DNA from: Sphingomonadaceae bacterium
GTDB lineage: Bacteria > Pseudomonadota > Alphaproteobacteria > Sphingomonadales > Sphingomonadaceae
Assembly: GCA_013821585.1 (NCBI GenBank)
Contig: JACDGO010000012.1
Location: forward strand, 1-14,964
Length of the DNA: 14,964 nt
Direction of reading: 5' to 3'
Part shown: positions 1 through 5,883 of the stretch, one piece after another
How the letters are laid out: each line of letters begins with the position of its first letter
Position numbering within the stretch: the first letter of the stretch is position 1
Notes under the pieces: generated by a model
What the model was told of the DNA's origin: nothing
Database searches by the model: none
Seen by the model: only the letters and a program-made list of their open reading frames with translations
Program-made: the position numbers and the translations under genes

Positions 1-1
1 C

Positions 2-12
2 GCAATTACTCA
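2..12 (+). repeat. Left terminal inverted repeat of the IS66 element
   Basis: GCAATTACTCA matches the complement of 2171-2181 except at its second base (C instead of T). IS66 elements commonly begin with GTAA, so the left end seems to carry one substitution. Confidence 0.7.
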
Positions 13-91
13 CCCCCCTTTGGAGGCCTCGAGCGGAGCATGAGTGAGAAAGCGTCTTGCCATAAGACTCCGGATATGAGTCAACCTACGG

Positions 92-1480
92 ATGACTCCG
101 CCACTCGATTTGTCTGGTCTGAATGAAGCCGGCAAGGACGCGCTGATCCTGGCGCAAGCGCAGACGATTGCGCTACTGACAGAGCAGTATTCGGCGGAGA
201 TCGCTGCTCTGCACGCTCGGGTGACTGAGCTTGAGGCCAAGCTCAACGTGCCGCCGAAGACGCCGAACAACTCGAGCCAGCCGCCGAGCCAGGGTCAGAA
301 GGCCAACGAGGAGTCCACAGCGAAGGGCCGGCGCAAGAGCCATAAGGGCGCGCATCGTCCGCTTCATCCCAGCCCGACCTCGCGGCGTGACGTTGTGGCG
401 GGCCAGTGCGAGCATTGCGGGACGGACGTGTCGGGCCAGTCGCAATTGGTCTGCGAGGCCTATGATCATATTGAGATTCCCGACATCAAGCCCGACGTCA
501 CGCGGGTGTCGCTGATGGGCGGGGTCTGCCCGTGCTGCGCTGGACAGTTCAAGGCTGCGGCACCGGCGGACATGCCTCGGGGGTCGCCGTTCGGGCCTAA
601 CTTGCGAGCCCTGGCGATCTATCTGCGCTTCACGCAAGCGATCTCTTTTCAGCGGCTGGCGCGATTGCTGTCGGATATGTTGGGCCTTGCGATCAGCGAA
701 GGCGCGCTGGTCAACATTCTGGACGCCGCCAAGGCGGCGTTCGGGGCGGCGCAATCAACGATCCGCAACCGGCTGTTGGCTGGAACCATCCTGGAATCCG
801 ACGAGACCGGCCTCCGGGTCGGCAAAAAGAACTGGTGGTTGTGGGTGTTCCATCATGGCGACAGCGCGGTCTTCGTCGCCGAGCCGTCGCGGGCCAAGAC
901 CGTGGTGGGTGACTTCCTCGGCGAGGTGCGTCCGGACTATTGGCTGTCGGACCGCTACGGCGGTCAGCTGGGTTGGGCCGCCAAGGACAATCAGGTCTGC
1001 CTGGCCCATTTGATCCGCGACGCTCAATACGCCATTGAAAACGGCGACGGCATTTTTGCCCCGGGCCTGCGCCACCTCTTTGGCCGGGCTTGCCGGATTG
1101 GCCAAAGACGTGACCGGCTGACCGATGCCACCTTGAAGTCTTATGAGCGGCGCCTCGACCAACGTCTGGACGAACTCCTCGATCTGAAGCCCACTCATAA
1201 GACCGGGATCAAGCTTCAAAAATCGATCAAGACGTGCCGGCGCTTTCTCTGGACGTTCGTGACCCACCGCGGCCTTGAACCCACGAATAACGGATCCGAG
1301 CGCGCCCTGCGGCCGTGCGCGATCTTTCGTAAAGTGACCAACGGCTTCCGCACACCCTGGGGCGCAAGGCTCTACGCCGACGTCCGTTCCGTCCTGGAAA
1401 CCGCGCGGCGGCGCCAGATCGGCGTGCTCGACGCGATCCGTCTGACCCTGGCTTACCAGATCTTGCCGCTGGCGCCCTGA
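92..1480 (+). CDS. tnpC: IS66 family transposase TnpC (ISBst12 group)
   Basis: This is the DDE transposase that cuts and joins the ends of its IS66 element. The 462-aa protein shows the family's domains in order. An N-terminal leucine-zipper-like coiled coil spans about residues 20-52. An Asn/Ser/Pro-rich linker (KTPNNSSQPPS) follows at 56-66. A zinc-binding segment has C106-x2-C109 and C146/C149. The catalytic core has D237 in ESDETG, D287 in LSDRYGG and E403 in NNGSERALRP. An IS66_C-like tail ends the protein. Length and motifs are complete, so it should be active. Elements of this type lack the accessory tnpA and tnpB genes, as here. The ATG at 92 was chosen because it gives the full coiled coil; no strong ribosome binding site precedes it. 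The passenger gene follows 80 bases downstream. Confidence 0.93.
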   Translation: MTPPLDLSGLNEAGKDALILAQAQTIALLTEQYSAEIAALHARVTELEAKLNVPPKTPNNSSQPPSQGQKANEESTAKGRRKSHKGAHRPLHPSPTSRRDVVAGQCEHCGTDVSGQSQLVCEAYDHIEIPDIKPDVTRVSLMGGVCPCCAGQFKAAAPADMPRGSPFGPNLRALAIYLRFTQAISFQRLARLLSDMLGLAISEGALVNILDAAKAAFGAAQSTIRNRLLAGTILESDETGLRVGKKNWWLWVFHHGDSAVFVAEPSRAKTVVGDFLGEVRPDYWLSDRYGGQLGWAAKDNQVCLAHLIRDAQYAIENGDGIFAPGLRHLFGRACRIGQRRDRLTDATLKSYERRLDQRLDELLDLKPTHKTGIKLQKSIKTCRRFLWTFVTHRGLEPTNNGSERALRPCAIFRKVTNGFRTPWGARLYADVRSVLETARRRQIGVLDAIRLTLAYQILPLAP

Positions 1481-1494
1481 AGCTTATGGCCCTG

Positions 1495-1510
1495 GCCGGC
1501 ACGCGCCGGC
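1495..1510 (+). other. Short perfect hairpin between tnpC and the passenger gene
   Basis: GCCGGC (1495-1500), loop ACGC, GCCGGC (1505-1510). It lies 15 bases after the tnpC stop. It has no T-run, so it is not a standard intrinsic terminator. It could pause transcription or separate expression of the two genes, or be chance in GC-rich DNA. Confidence 0.3.
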
Positions 1511-1560
1511 AAAGAAGGCGGCGAGTCCACGGCCTTACCCGGCGTGACAGGAGCAAGATC

Positions 1561-2151
1561 ATGGCCAAGGCTGCGACGCCCACATCCAACAGCGCTACAG
1601 TCAAAAGCGTCGTCAGTCTCAAGGTGACGCTCCAGGGTCTGAAACCGCCAATCTGGCGTCGCGTTCTGGTCTCTGGCTCGATCACCCTGGGCGGCCTCAG
1701 CGAAGTGATCCTGGCCGCTATGGGCTGGCACGGCGGGCATCTCCACGACTTCACCGTCGCTGGCCGTGACTATGGTGAGCCCGGCATGCTTGAGGGTGTC
1801 GCCAATGAGGACCGATTGACGTTGAACGGCGTCATCAAACAGGGCGTCAAACGCTTCACCTACACGTATGACATGGGAGATAACTGGGAACACATCATTG
1901 TCGTTGAGAAGACCCAGTCGGCCGACTCCGGACAAAGCTACCCCCGCTGCATCGACGGCCAACGAAACTGTCCGCCCGAAGATTGCGGCGGCGTCTGGGG
2001 CTACGCAGAGCTCCTGGATATCCTCGCGGATCCCGCACACCCCGAACGCGACGAGCGCCTGGAGTGGATCGACGAGGACGACTTCGATCCCGAGGCCTTC
2101 GACATCGAGGCCGTCAACAAACACCTCGCCGCCGTCGCCAAACGGATCTGA
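1561..2151 (+). CDS. Plasmid pRiA4b ORF-3 family protein, IS passenger gene
   Basis: A 196-aa protein of the pRiA4b ORF-3 family, whose molecular function is unknown to me. It shows the family's usual landmarks: KPPIWRRV at residues 28-35, GWHGGHLHDF at 55-64, YTYDMGDNWEH at 101-111, a Cys-rich stretch with C130, C137 and C142 (CPPEDCGG), and an acidic end rich in D and E. The frame is open from 1486, but the ATG at 1561 is preferred because AGGAG lies 7 bases before it and the upstream 25 residues are Arg-rich and unlike the family. It lies between the transposase gene and the right inverted repeat, so it travels with the element. Members of this family are often found beside IS66 and IS1182-like transposases. 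There is no signal peptide or membrane segment. A regulatory or accessory role in transposition is only a guess. Confidence 0.85.
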   Translation: MAKAATPTSNSATVKSVVSLKVTLQGLKPPIWRRVLVSGSITLGGLSEVILAAMGWHGGHLHDFTVAGRDYGEPGMLEGVANEDRLTLNGVIKQGVKRFTYTYDMGDNWEHIIVVEKTQSADSGQSYPRCIDGQRNCPPEDCGGVWGYAELLDILADPAHPERDERLEWIDEDDFDPEAFDIEAVNKHLAAVAKRI

Positions 2152-2170
2152 TCGATGCCGTCGAACACCC

Positions 2171-2181
2171 TGAGTAATTAC
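2171..2181 (-). repeat. Right terminal inverted repeat of the IS66 element
   Basis: Read on the minus strand this is GTAATTACTCA, the partner of the left repeat at 2-12. It lies 19 bases beyond the passenger stop codon. The next 8 bases (2182-2189, GCCACTTC) are the expected target-site duplication. Confidence 0.7.
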
Positions 2182-2323
2182 GCCACTTCAGCGAATTGAC
2201 TGGCGCTCGTTGGCGGGCGGTCACAGCAACAAGGTTCGTGTCGGATGCCCAATGTCCGGGAAGCGGGTTTCCGCGAGCCATATTCACTCGTTCGCGTTGA
2301 ACTACGCCCCGAGGGAGAACCAC

Positions 2324-2479
2324 ATGCGCGGAACCACGCTGCCCCAAGCCGACAATCTCCCCGATGAAATCCAATCCTTTGAATCGCTTAGGGATTTTGC
2401 GGGCCGCGCCTTCAATGTCCTAAACATTGACGTTGTCTCAACGCCTCCCTGGGCATACAATCTGTTCCAAGATGGCTAG
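2324..2479 (+). CDS. Small hypothetical protein (51 aa), first gene of the cassette
   Basis: I do not recognise this protein. The ATG at 2324 is favoured over longer upstream frames because a strong ribosome binding site, GAGGGAG (2311-2317), lies 6 bases before it. The product is 51 aa, acidic in its middle (ADNLPDEIQSFESL) and ends with an aromatic stretch, PPWAYNLFQDG. There is no signal peptide or membrane segment. Its last 8 bases (2472-2479) overlap the start of the next gene, which has no ribosome binding site of its own. Translation of the second gene is therefore probably coupled to this one. That arrangement supports it as a real gene despite its size. It could be a small partner, such as an antitoxin or inhibitor, or a leader peptide; nothing in the sequence decides. 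Confidence 0.55.
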   Translation: MRGTTLPQADNLPDEIQSFESLRDFAGRAFNVLNIDVVSTPPWAYNLFQDG

Positions 2480-3224
2480 CCTTCCGCGCCCTGATTCCGA
2501 CCTAAAACGGAGCGTCGAAGAGGCGGTCGCGGACTTCGTTCGCGTCACGCATTGGGGGGACGCAAGCTACGTCAACCTTCCGATAATCATGCCTAGCGGC
2601 ACACCCGCGACTGTGCGCGTTTCGCGCGCCGTCGGAGGGTTCCGCGTCGATGACGGCGGCTTCGCGTTTCGCGAGATTGACCAAATCGGGTTTGCCCGAT
2701 CCTTTCCATCGGAAGCGAAGAAGGTTGCGGAGCCGGAAGGGCTTTGTTTCGACAGGCGGCTGATTTTTGTCGATTGCGCGCCAGAGGAACTTTCCCGGCG
2801 GATTTGTGATGTGGCGGCTGCATCATGCGATCTTACAGAGCGACTTGTCCGGCGCGTTGCCGAGAGGGAAGAGGCCGAGCTGGAAGACGGGTTGCGCGAG
2901 CGACTTGTCAGGGTGTTTGGAACGTCTCATTTGGACGAGAGCCAAGACATTGTCGGCTCTTCGACGATCAAGTGGAGCGTGTCGGCCATCGTTCGCATAG
3001 AGCGTGACGTCATAATCTATCAAGCCGTCTCCACGCACGCGAACTCTGTGAACAAGGCGAGCACAGCGTTCCACGATCTATTGCAGCTCCCCCACCCTCC
3101 GCTGCGCGTCGCGGTCGTGAAGGATAAAAATCAACTAGGATCAAAGCTGGCACTACTCGCGCAAGCTGGTCGCGTCATCCAGAGCGATCAGCCCGACGAT
3201 ATTTATCGAGCGGCTGCGCAATGA
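2472..3224 (+). CDS. DUF1828-like domain protein (250 aa), possibly DUF1828/DUF1829
   Basis: The N-terminal half resembles DUF1828: NLPIIMPSGTPATVRVSR (about residues 35-52) followed by the turn GGFRVDDGGFAF (55-66), the usual 'hydrophobic strand then DDGG' layout. A charged helix (residues 122-147, rich in E and R) leads to a C-terminal alpha/beta region (165-240) in the place where DUF1829 is often found. That region has strands WSVSAIVRI, DVIIYQAVS and LRVAVVKDK and a helix NKASTAFHDLLQL. The strand-helix order faintly recalls a restriction-endonuclease fold, but I see no D...ExK active site. The ATG at 2472 was chosen over a TTG at 2427 because it overlaps the stop of the 51-aa gene. The end overlaps the next gene by ATGA. 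No function is known to me; a cytoplasmic role in a mobile-element or phage-linked system is inferred from context. Confidence 0.7.
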   Translation: MASLPRPDSDLKRSVEEAVADFVRVTHWGDASYVNLPIIMPSGTPATVRVSRAVGGFRVDDGGFAFREIDQIGFARSFPSEAKKVAEPEGLCFDRRLIFVDCAPEELSRRICDVAAASCDLTERLVRRVAEREEAELEDGLRERLVRVFGTSHLDESQDIVGSSTIKWSVSAIVRIERDVIIYQAVSTHANSVNKASTAFHDLLQLPHPPLRVAVVKDKNQLGSKLALLAQAGRVIQSDQPDDIYRAAAQ

Positions 3225-3412
3225 CGCGACTGACCTTGGCCGACGCCCTTCAAACGGAGCGATTGTCTGACTTCATCGCTCAAGCGGAAGCAGTTGGTAT
3301 CGGCCCCGCCGATCGGGGCAAGTTTGACGCCCTGTTAGGGGCTGTCACAGCGCCCCTACCAGCACGTCGAACATCCCGTTCACCCGCGCGCGGTGGTTCG
3401 CGCGGAAAGTGA
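3221..3412 (+). CDS. Small hypothetical protein (63 aa), third cassette gene, antisense-overlaps the transposase gene
   Basis: This short ORF starts with an ATGA overlap (3221-3224) with the DUF1828-like gene, so it is probably translated by coupling. Residues 1-42 look like a normal small alpha-helical protein (LTLADALQTERLSDFIAQAE, then GIGPADRGKFDALLGAV). From about residue 42 the frame runs on the strand opposite the last 68 bases of the IS1595 transposase gene and gives a basic Ser/Arg/Gly tail (RTSRSPARGGSRGK). Two readings are possible. An older gene may have been truncated by insertion of the IS, making the tail a junction artefact. Or the antisense overlap is native and the gene is a passenger of the element. 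I have a vague memory of similar small alphaproteobacterial proteins with such tails, which would favour the second reading, but cannot confirm it. Confidence 0.5.
   Translation: MTRLTLADALQTERLSDFIAQAEAVGIGPADRGKFDALLGAVTAPLPARRTSRSPARGGSRGK
3336..3358. repeat. 7-bp perfect inverted repeat at the transposase stop codon
   Basis: TAGGGGC (3336-3342), a 9-base loop, GCCCCTA (3352-3358). The stop codon of the minus-strand transposase (3345-3347) lies in the loop. It could act as a transcription stop between the convergent genes or belong to the IS end. A second hairpin, GCCCCG/CGGGGC, sits just left at 3303-3319. Neither is followed by a T-run. Confidence 0.4.
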
Positions 3413-4244
3413 ACTCGGACAGATATTTGTCCATATGCTTCGCCGAGATTTGAACGTGCGTTGACCGCACCGACGCTTTGAACAGCCGCCAAAATCCCTC
3501 GACCGAATTGACGTGATGGTTCGCGCCGGTCGCGTAATCATACCACGCATATTCCTTCGCGCCGTGCTTTACCGTGCCGTGCTGGTATCCGTCGCCAGTG
3601 AGTAAGCCGTAGCTGTAAAGCTCGTCCGTCGAGACAACCGAACCCGGCTCGACCTTGGCGAGAACCACGTCGCGCAGCGTGTCCTTCTTTACGTTCGGAA
3701 TGACGACCGCCGACATGGGGCCGTCGCGCGACACAAGGCCCATGACGATGGTTTTGCCCGGCGCTCCGCGACCGCGCTTGCCGCCCGAACGGCGACCGCC
3801 GACATAGGCTTCGTCCAGTTCGACGTGTCCGGTCAGCATCGCAGAGATATCGGCCTTGCTGGTCAGTTCGCGGATTTGCATTCCGATGCGGTAGGCCGTC
3901 TTATACGTCACGCCGAGCTGGCGTTGCAGCTCTTTACCCGAGACGCCGTGGCGTGTGGTGACGAACAGATACATCGCATAGAACCACAGGGTCAGCGGCG
4001 TCCGCGTGTCGTGAAGGATCGTCCCGGCCGTTGGCAGAACATGATGGCCGCAAGTCGCGCACGAATAGGCGCGGCGCTTCGCCAGCTTGTGGAACGTGCT
4101 GTCGATCACGCCGCACGCCGGGCAATCGAAACGAGTGCCGCCGAACCGCACGTCCATGATATGCTGAAGGCAGGCTTCCTCGGTCCCGAACTTGGTCAGG
4201 AACTCACGGACGGAGAAGGCGGGAGAGGCGGAAGGGCTTTTCAT
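3345..4244 (-). CDS. IS1595 family transposase
   Basis: A 299-aa DDE-type transposase of the IS1595 (ISXO2-like) family, which moves its own element by cut-and-join chemistry. It has an N-terminal zinc ribbon (C41-x2-C44 and C62-x2-C65), a helix-turn-helix-like stretch around 99-125 (GVSGKELQRQLGVTYKTAYRIG), and a catalytic domain. That domain has D144 in VELDEAYVGG, D207 in VVSTDELYSY and the N246/E249 block HVNSVEGFWRLFK, followed by the typical EFTFRANHR near 277-285. Length is normal for the shorter members of the family and no break is visible. The ATG at 4244 is the natural start, though no clear ribosome binding site precedes it. Its 3' end overlaps the oppositely transcribed 63-aa ORF by 68 bases. 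It lies between the cassette and the integrase. Confidence 0.92.
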   Translation of the reverse strand: MKSPSASPAFSVREFLTKFGTEEACLQHIMDVRFGGTRFDCPACGVIDSTFHKLAKRRAYSCATCGHHVLPTAGTILHDTRTPLTLWFYAMYLFVTTRHGVSGKELQRQLGVTYKTAYRIGMQIRELTSKADISAMLTGHVELDEAYVGGRRSGGKRGRGAPGKTIVMGLVSRDGPMSAVVIPNVKKDTLRDVVLAKVEPGSVVSTDELYSYGLLTGDGYQHGTVKHGAKEYAWYDYATGANHHVNSVEGFWRLFKASVRSTHVQISAKHMDKYLSEFTFRANHRARVNGMFDVLVGAL

Positions 4245-4345
4245 GCATTTTGATTAGCCGATGCCGATACCTGCGTCAAGGGGATAAACGGGTAAAGTAT
4301 TGAAGCCCGAGAGGGCACAAGAATGGTGATCAAGATGTTCAGGGA

Positions 4346-5547
4346 TTACCCCGCAGTGACCTTGCGGTCGCGAAGCTGGTCCAGATAGTCGGACCATTCC
4401 TGCATCATCTTAATTCGCTCGTCCCAATATTCGCCCCGTGCATATGCGCGCCGGACGCCGTCACTCTCGACGTGGGCAAGCTGCCGCTCGATTGCGTCTG
4501 GGTGCCACTTCCCCATTTCGTTCAGCAAAGTGCTGGCCATCGCGCGAAAGCCGTGGCTGGTCATCTCATCCCCGGAATAGCCCAGGCGACGCAATGCGCC
4601 ATTGAGTGCATTTTCGGACATCGGCCGCTTCAGCGACTGGAAGCCGGGAAAGACGTATTCGCAATTGCCAGTGATGATCTGGACTTCGCGAAGAATGGCA
4701 AGCGACTGCCGCGACAGCGGCACCTTGTGTGCGCGTCGCATTTTCATTTTGCAGGCCGGAATAGACCAGATTGCCTTCTCCCAATCGATCTCGGCCCACT
4801 CCGCATGTCGCAATTCGCCAGGCCGAACGAACACGTGGGGCGCGAGGCGCAAGGCCAGCTGCGTAGTCTTGTGGCCGCTGAACCCTTCGATCGCACGCAA
4901 CAATGGGCCGACCTCCTGCGTGTTGGTGATCGCCGCGAGGTGCTTAACTTTGGGCGTGGTCAGGGCGTCGCGAAGGCCCGCCGCCAGATCATGCTGGGCA
5001 CGTCCAGTTGCGATTGCGTAACGAAACACTCGGCCACAGATACTTCGCAGGCGCGCGCAGTCTCGTGTCGGCCGCGCCCCTCCACCTCACGAAGGACGGC
5101 AAGGAGCTCGGGCGTTGTAATTTCGCTGATCTTGCGCTCGCCAAGCTCCGGATAAGCAAAATCGAGAAGCCACTTCGCCTTCGCCACGGTGACCCCGCCC
5201 AATCCCTCGCGCTCCCGTTTCTCGAGCCACTCCTGCGCAACGACCTTGAACGACGTGGTCGCCTCAAACTCGACTTCGGCGATCGCCTCCTTGCGCTTGG
5301 CTGACGGATCCCCCCCGCTTGCTAGGATCCGCCGCGCTTCCTCGCGCTGTGTTCGAGCGCCGGCCAGACTGACGTCAGGAAATACCCCGAGGGCGATCGT
5401 CCGATATTTTTCATCGAATCGATAATTTAGGCGCCAGTAGCGCCCGCCCTGCGGCGACACGAGCAAGTGCAAGCCTCGCTCGTCCGCCAGTTTGTAAGGC
5501 TTCTCGCGGCCCTTGACCTTGTTCACGGCTGCGAAGGAAAGAGGCAT
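4346..5547 (-). pseudogene. int: P4-type tyrosine integrase, frameshifted
   Basis: A site-specific recombinase that would integrate and excise the island at tRNA-Leu. The N-terminal part starts at ATG 5547-5545 and shows the DUF4102 arm-binding domain (MPLSFAAVNKVKGREKPYKLADERGLHL in pieces, then YRTIALGVFPDVSLAGAR), followed by the core-binding domain. The reading frame then breaks. Near 5050-5058, in a GCGCGCGC run, one base is missing, and homology resumes one frame over with LRSICGRVFRYAIATG. The C-terminal catalytic part has the full set: Arg in VRPGELR, Lys in RAHKVPLS, HGFR, the second His in QLAHVESDGVRRAY, and a Tyr (AYARGEYW) near the end. Without the missing base the protein would be about 400 aa, normal for the family. 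The break could be real decay or a sequencing error in a GC repeat. Its 5' end faces the tRNA, as expected. Confidence 0.85.
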
Positions 5548-5549
5548 GA

Positions 5550-5607
5550 GGGTATCTCGCCGAGCAATCTGAGCTGATACCCCCAAAAATACCCTCAGAT
5601 ACCCTGG
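5550..5607. promoter_or_regulatory. Probable integrase arm-type binding repeats (ATACCC)
   Basis: ATACCC occurs three times in direct orientation (5577-5582, 5589-5594, 5599-5604) and once inverted as GGGTAT at 5550-5555. The cluster lies between the integrase start and the tRNA target. The inverted copy is 3 bases upstream of the integrase ATG. Such short repeats beside an integrase gene are typical of arm sites, and their position over the int start suggests self-repression. Both roles are inferred. The remaining 98 bases to the tRNA (5608-5705) show no gene. Confidence 0.5.
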
Positions 5608-5705
5608 ATTGCCAAGACCTAGCCTGGACGGCAGCGGACTCTACTTTGGCTGCGTACCTGGATTATCTGCATTTTTATATTGCTACGGACGAGCTGGACG
5701 GTCTC

Positions 5706-5735
5706 TGGTGCCCAGAAGAGGACTCGAACCTCCAC
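5706..5735. other. Presumed attachment-site core (3' end of tRNA-Leu)
   Basis: P4-type integrases usually recombine within the 3' half of a tRNA, leaving it intact. This stretch covers the tRNA 3' end including CCA, the acceptor strand and the T-arm (GACTCGAACC on the plus strand), on the side facing the integrase. No duplicate was found in the window, so the exact core and the partner site remain unknown. Confidence 0.35.
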
Positions 5736-5792
5736 GGCCTTGCGACCGCCAGCACCTGAAGCTGGTGCGTCTACCAATTCCGCCATCTGGGC
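5706..5792 (-). tRNA. tRNA-Leu (anticodon CAG)
   Basis: Read on the minus strand, a full cloverleaf is present. The acceptor strands GCCCAGA (5792-5786) and TCTGGGC (5716-5710) pair fully, with discriminator A at 5709 and an encoded CCA at 5708-5706. The anticodon stem CCAGC/GCUGG encloses the loop UUCAGGU, giving anticodon CAG for leucine CUG codons. A long variable arm (GGUCGCAAGGCC region), as expected of tRNA-Leu, is followed by the T-arm with GGUUCGAGUCC. The tRNA is intact even though the island abuts its 3' end. Confidence 0.97.
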
Positions 5793-5824
5793 CCAGAGAA
5801 CGATGCATTCAGGTAGGCGGCGGC

Positions 5825-5853
5825 GCTTAGCGGCGGCGTTCGCGGCTTGTCAA
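5825..5853 (-). promoter_or_regulatory. Probable promoter of tRNA-Leu
   Basis: On the minus strand a perfect -35 box TTGACA (5853-5848) is followed after 17 bases by CTAAGC (5830-5825), a weak -10 box. Transcription would start around 5818, some 25 bases before the tRNA. It lies within the leader of the divergently transcribed NDUFA9-like gene, so the two promoters must share this 91-base gap. Confidence 0.5.
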
Positions 5854-5883
5854 CGCGAAGTCGGGGACGCAAAGGCGGCTCGC

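Larger units (their letters stand above)
2..2181 (+). mobile_element. IS66-family element (ISBst12-like, tnpC only) with passenger gene
   Basis: A complete insertion sequence bounded by short inverted repeats. The left end reads GCAATTACTCA (2-12) and the right end, on the complementary strand, reads GTAATTACTCA (2181-2171): 10 of 11 bases match. It contains one transposase gene of the TnpC type and no tnpA or tnpB, which fits the ISBst12 group of IS66, plus one passenger gene on the same strand. IS66 elements usually make 8-bp target duplications. The right flank would be GCCACTTC (2182-2189), and the single base visible left of the element is C, which agrees but proves nothing. Both genes look intact, so the copy may be recent or active. 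Confidence 0.75.
3322..4283 (-). mobile_element. IS1595-family insertion sequence (ends approximate)
   Basis: The transposase gene at 3345-4244 defines the element. The only inverted match I could find around it is TTGACGC at 3324-3330 against GCGTCAA at 4273-4279, giving an element of about 0.96 kb, a plausible size for the family. A GGGGCTGTCACAG stretch at 3338-3350 is an alternative left terminus but has no good partner on the right. No 8-bp target duplication could be identified, so the borders are uncertain by tens of bases, and a larger element that includes the upstream cassette cannot be excluded. Confidence 0.45.
1..5735. mobile_element. Right-hand part of a tRNA-Leu-integrated genomic island (left end outside window)
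   Basis: This region holds two IS-type transposases, a P4-type integrase whose 5' end faces a tRNA gene, and unrecognised cassette genes. It ends at the 3' half of tRNA-Leu, a classic target of this integrase class. To the right, gene content switches at once to housekeeping genes and base composition becomes visibly more GC-rich. I found no second copy of the tRNA 3' end inside the window, so the other attachment site must be to the left. The integrase is frameshifted, so the island is probably no longer self-mobile. The island is inferred from this arrangement; the exact crossover point is not resolved. Confidence 0.6.

Noticed and set aside
40..126. 28-codon ATG frame overlapping the start of tnpC
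   Set aside because: Very short, out of frame with tnpC and unlike TnpA or TnpB. It has no supporting ribosome binding site.
2165..3220. DUF1828-like protein as an active PD-(D/E)XK nuclease
   Set aside because: The C-terminal strand-helix order is suggestive, but the acidic residue plus ExK or QxK pair is not visible (the relevant strand reads QAV), so no nuclease call is made.
3825..4253. 142-aa plus-strand frame opposite the IS1595 transposase
   Set aside because: Shadow of the transposase, which has complete zinc and DDE motifs in its own frame. No ribosome binding site or known domain.
3338..4308. GGGGCTGTCACAG / GAAGCCC as alternative terminal repeats of the IS1595 element
   Set aside because: Only about five bases pair at the outer end and the flanking 8-mers (CCTGTTAG and GAGAGGGC) do not match, so no target duplication supports it.
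5680..5883. Upstream extension of the NDUFA9-like frame
   Set aside because: It would run from a TTG across the antisense of the tRNA-Leu gene and add 68 residues before the Rossmann fold. The ATG at 5884 is the normal start.
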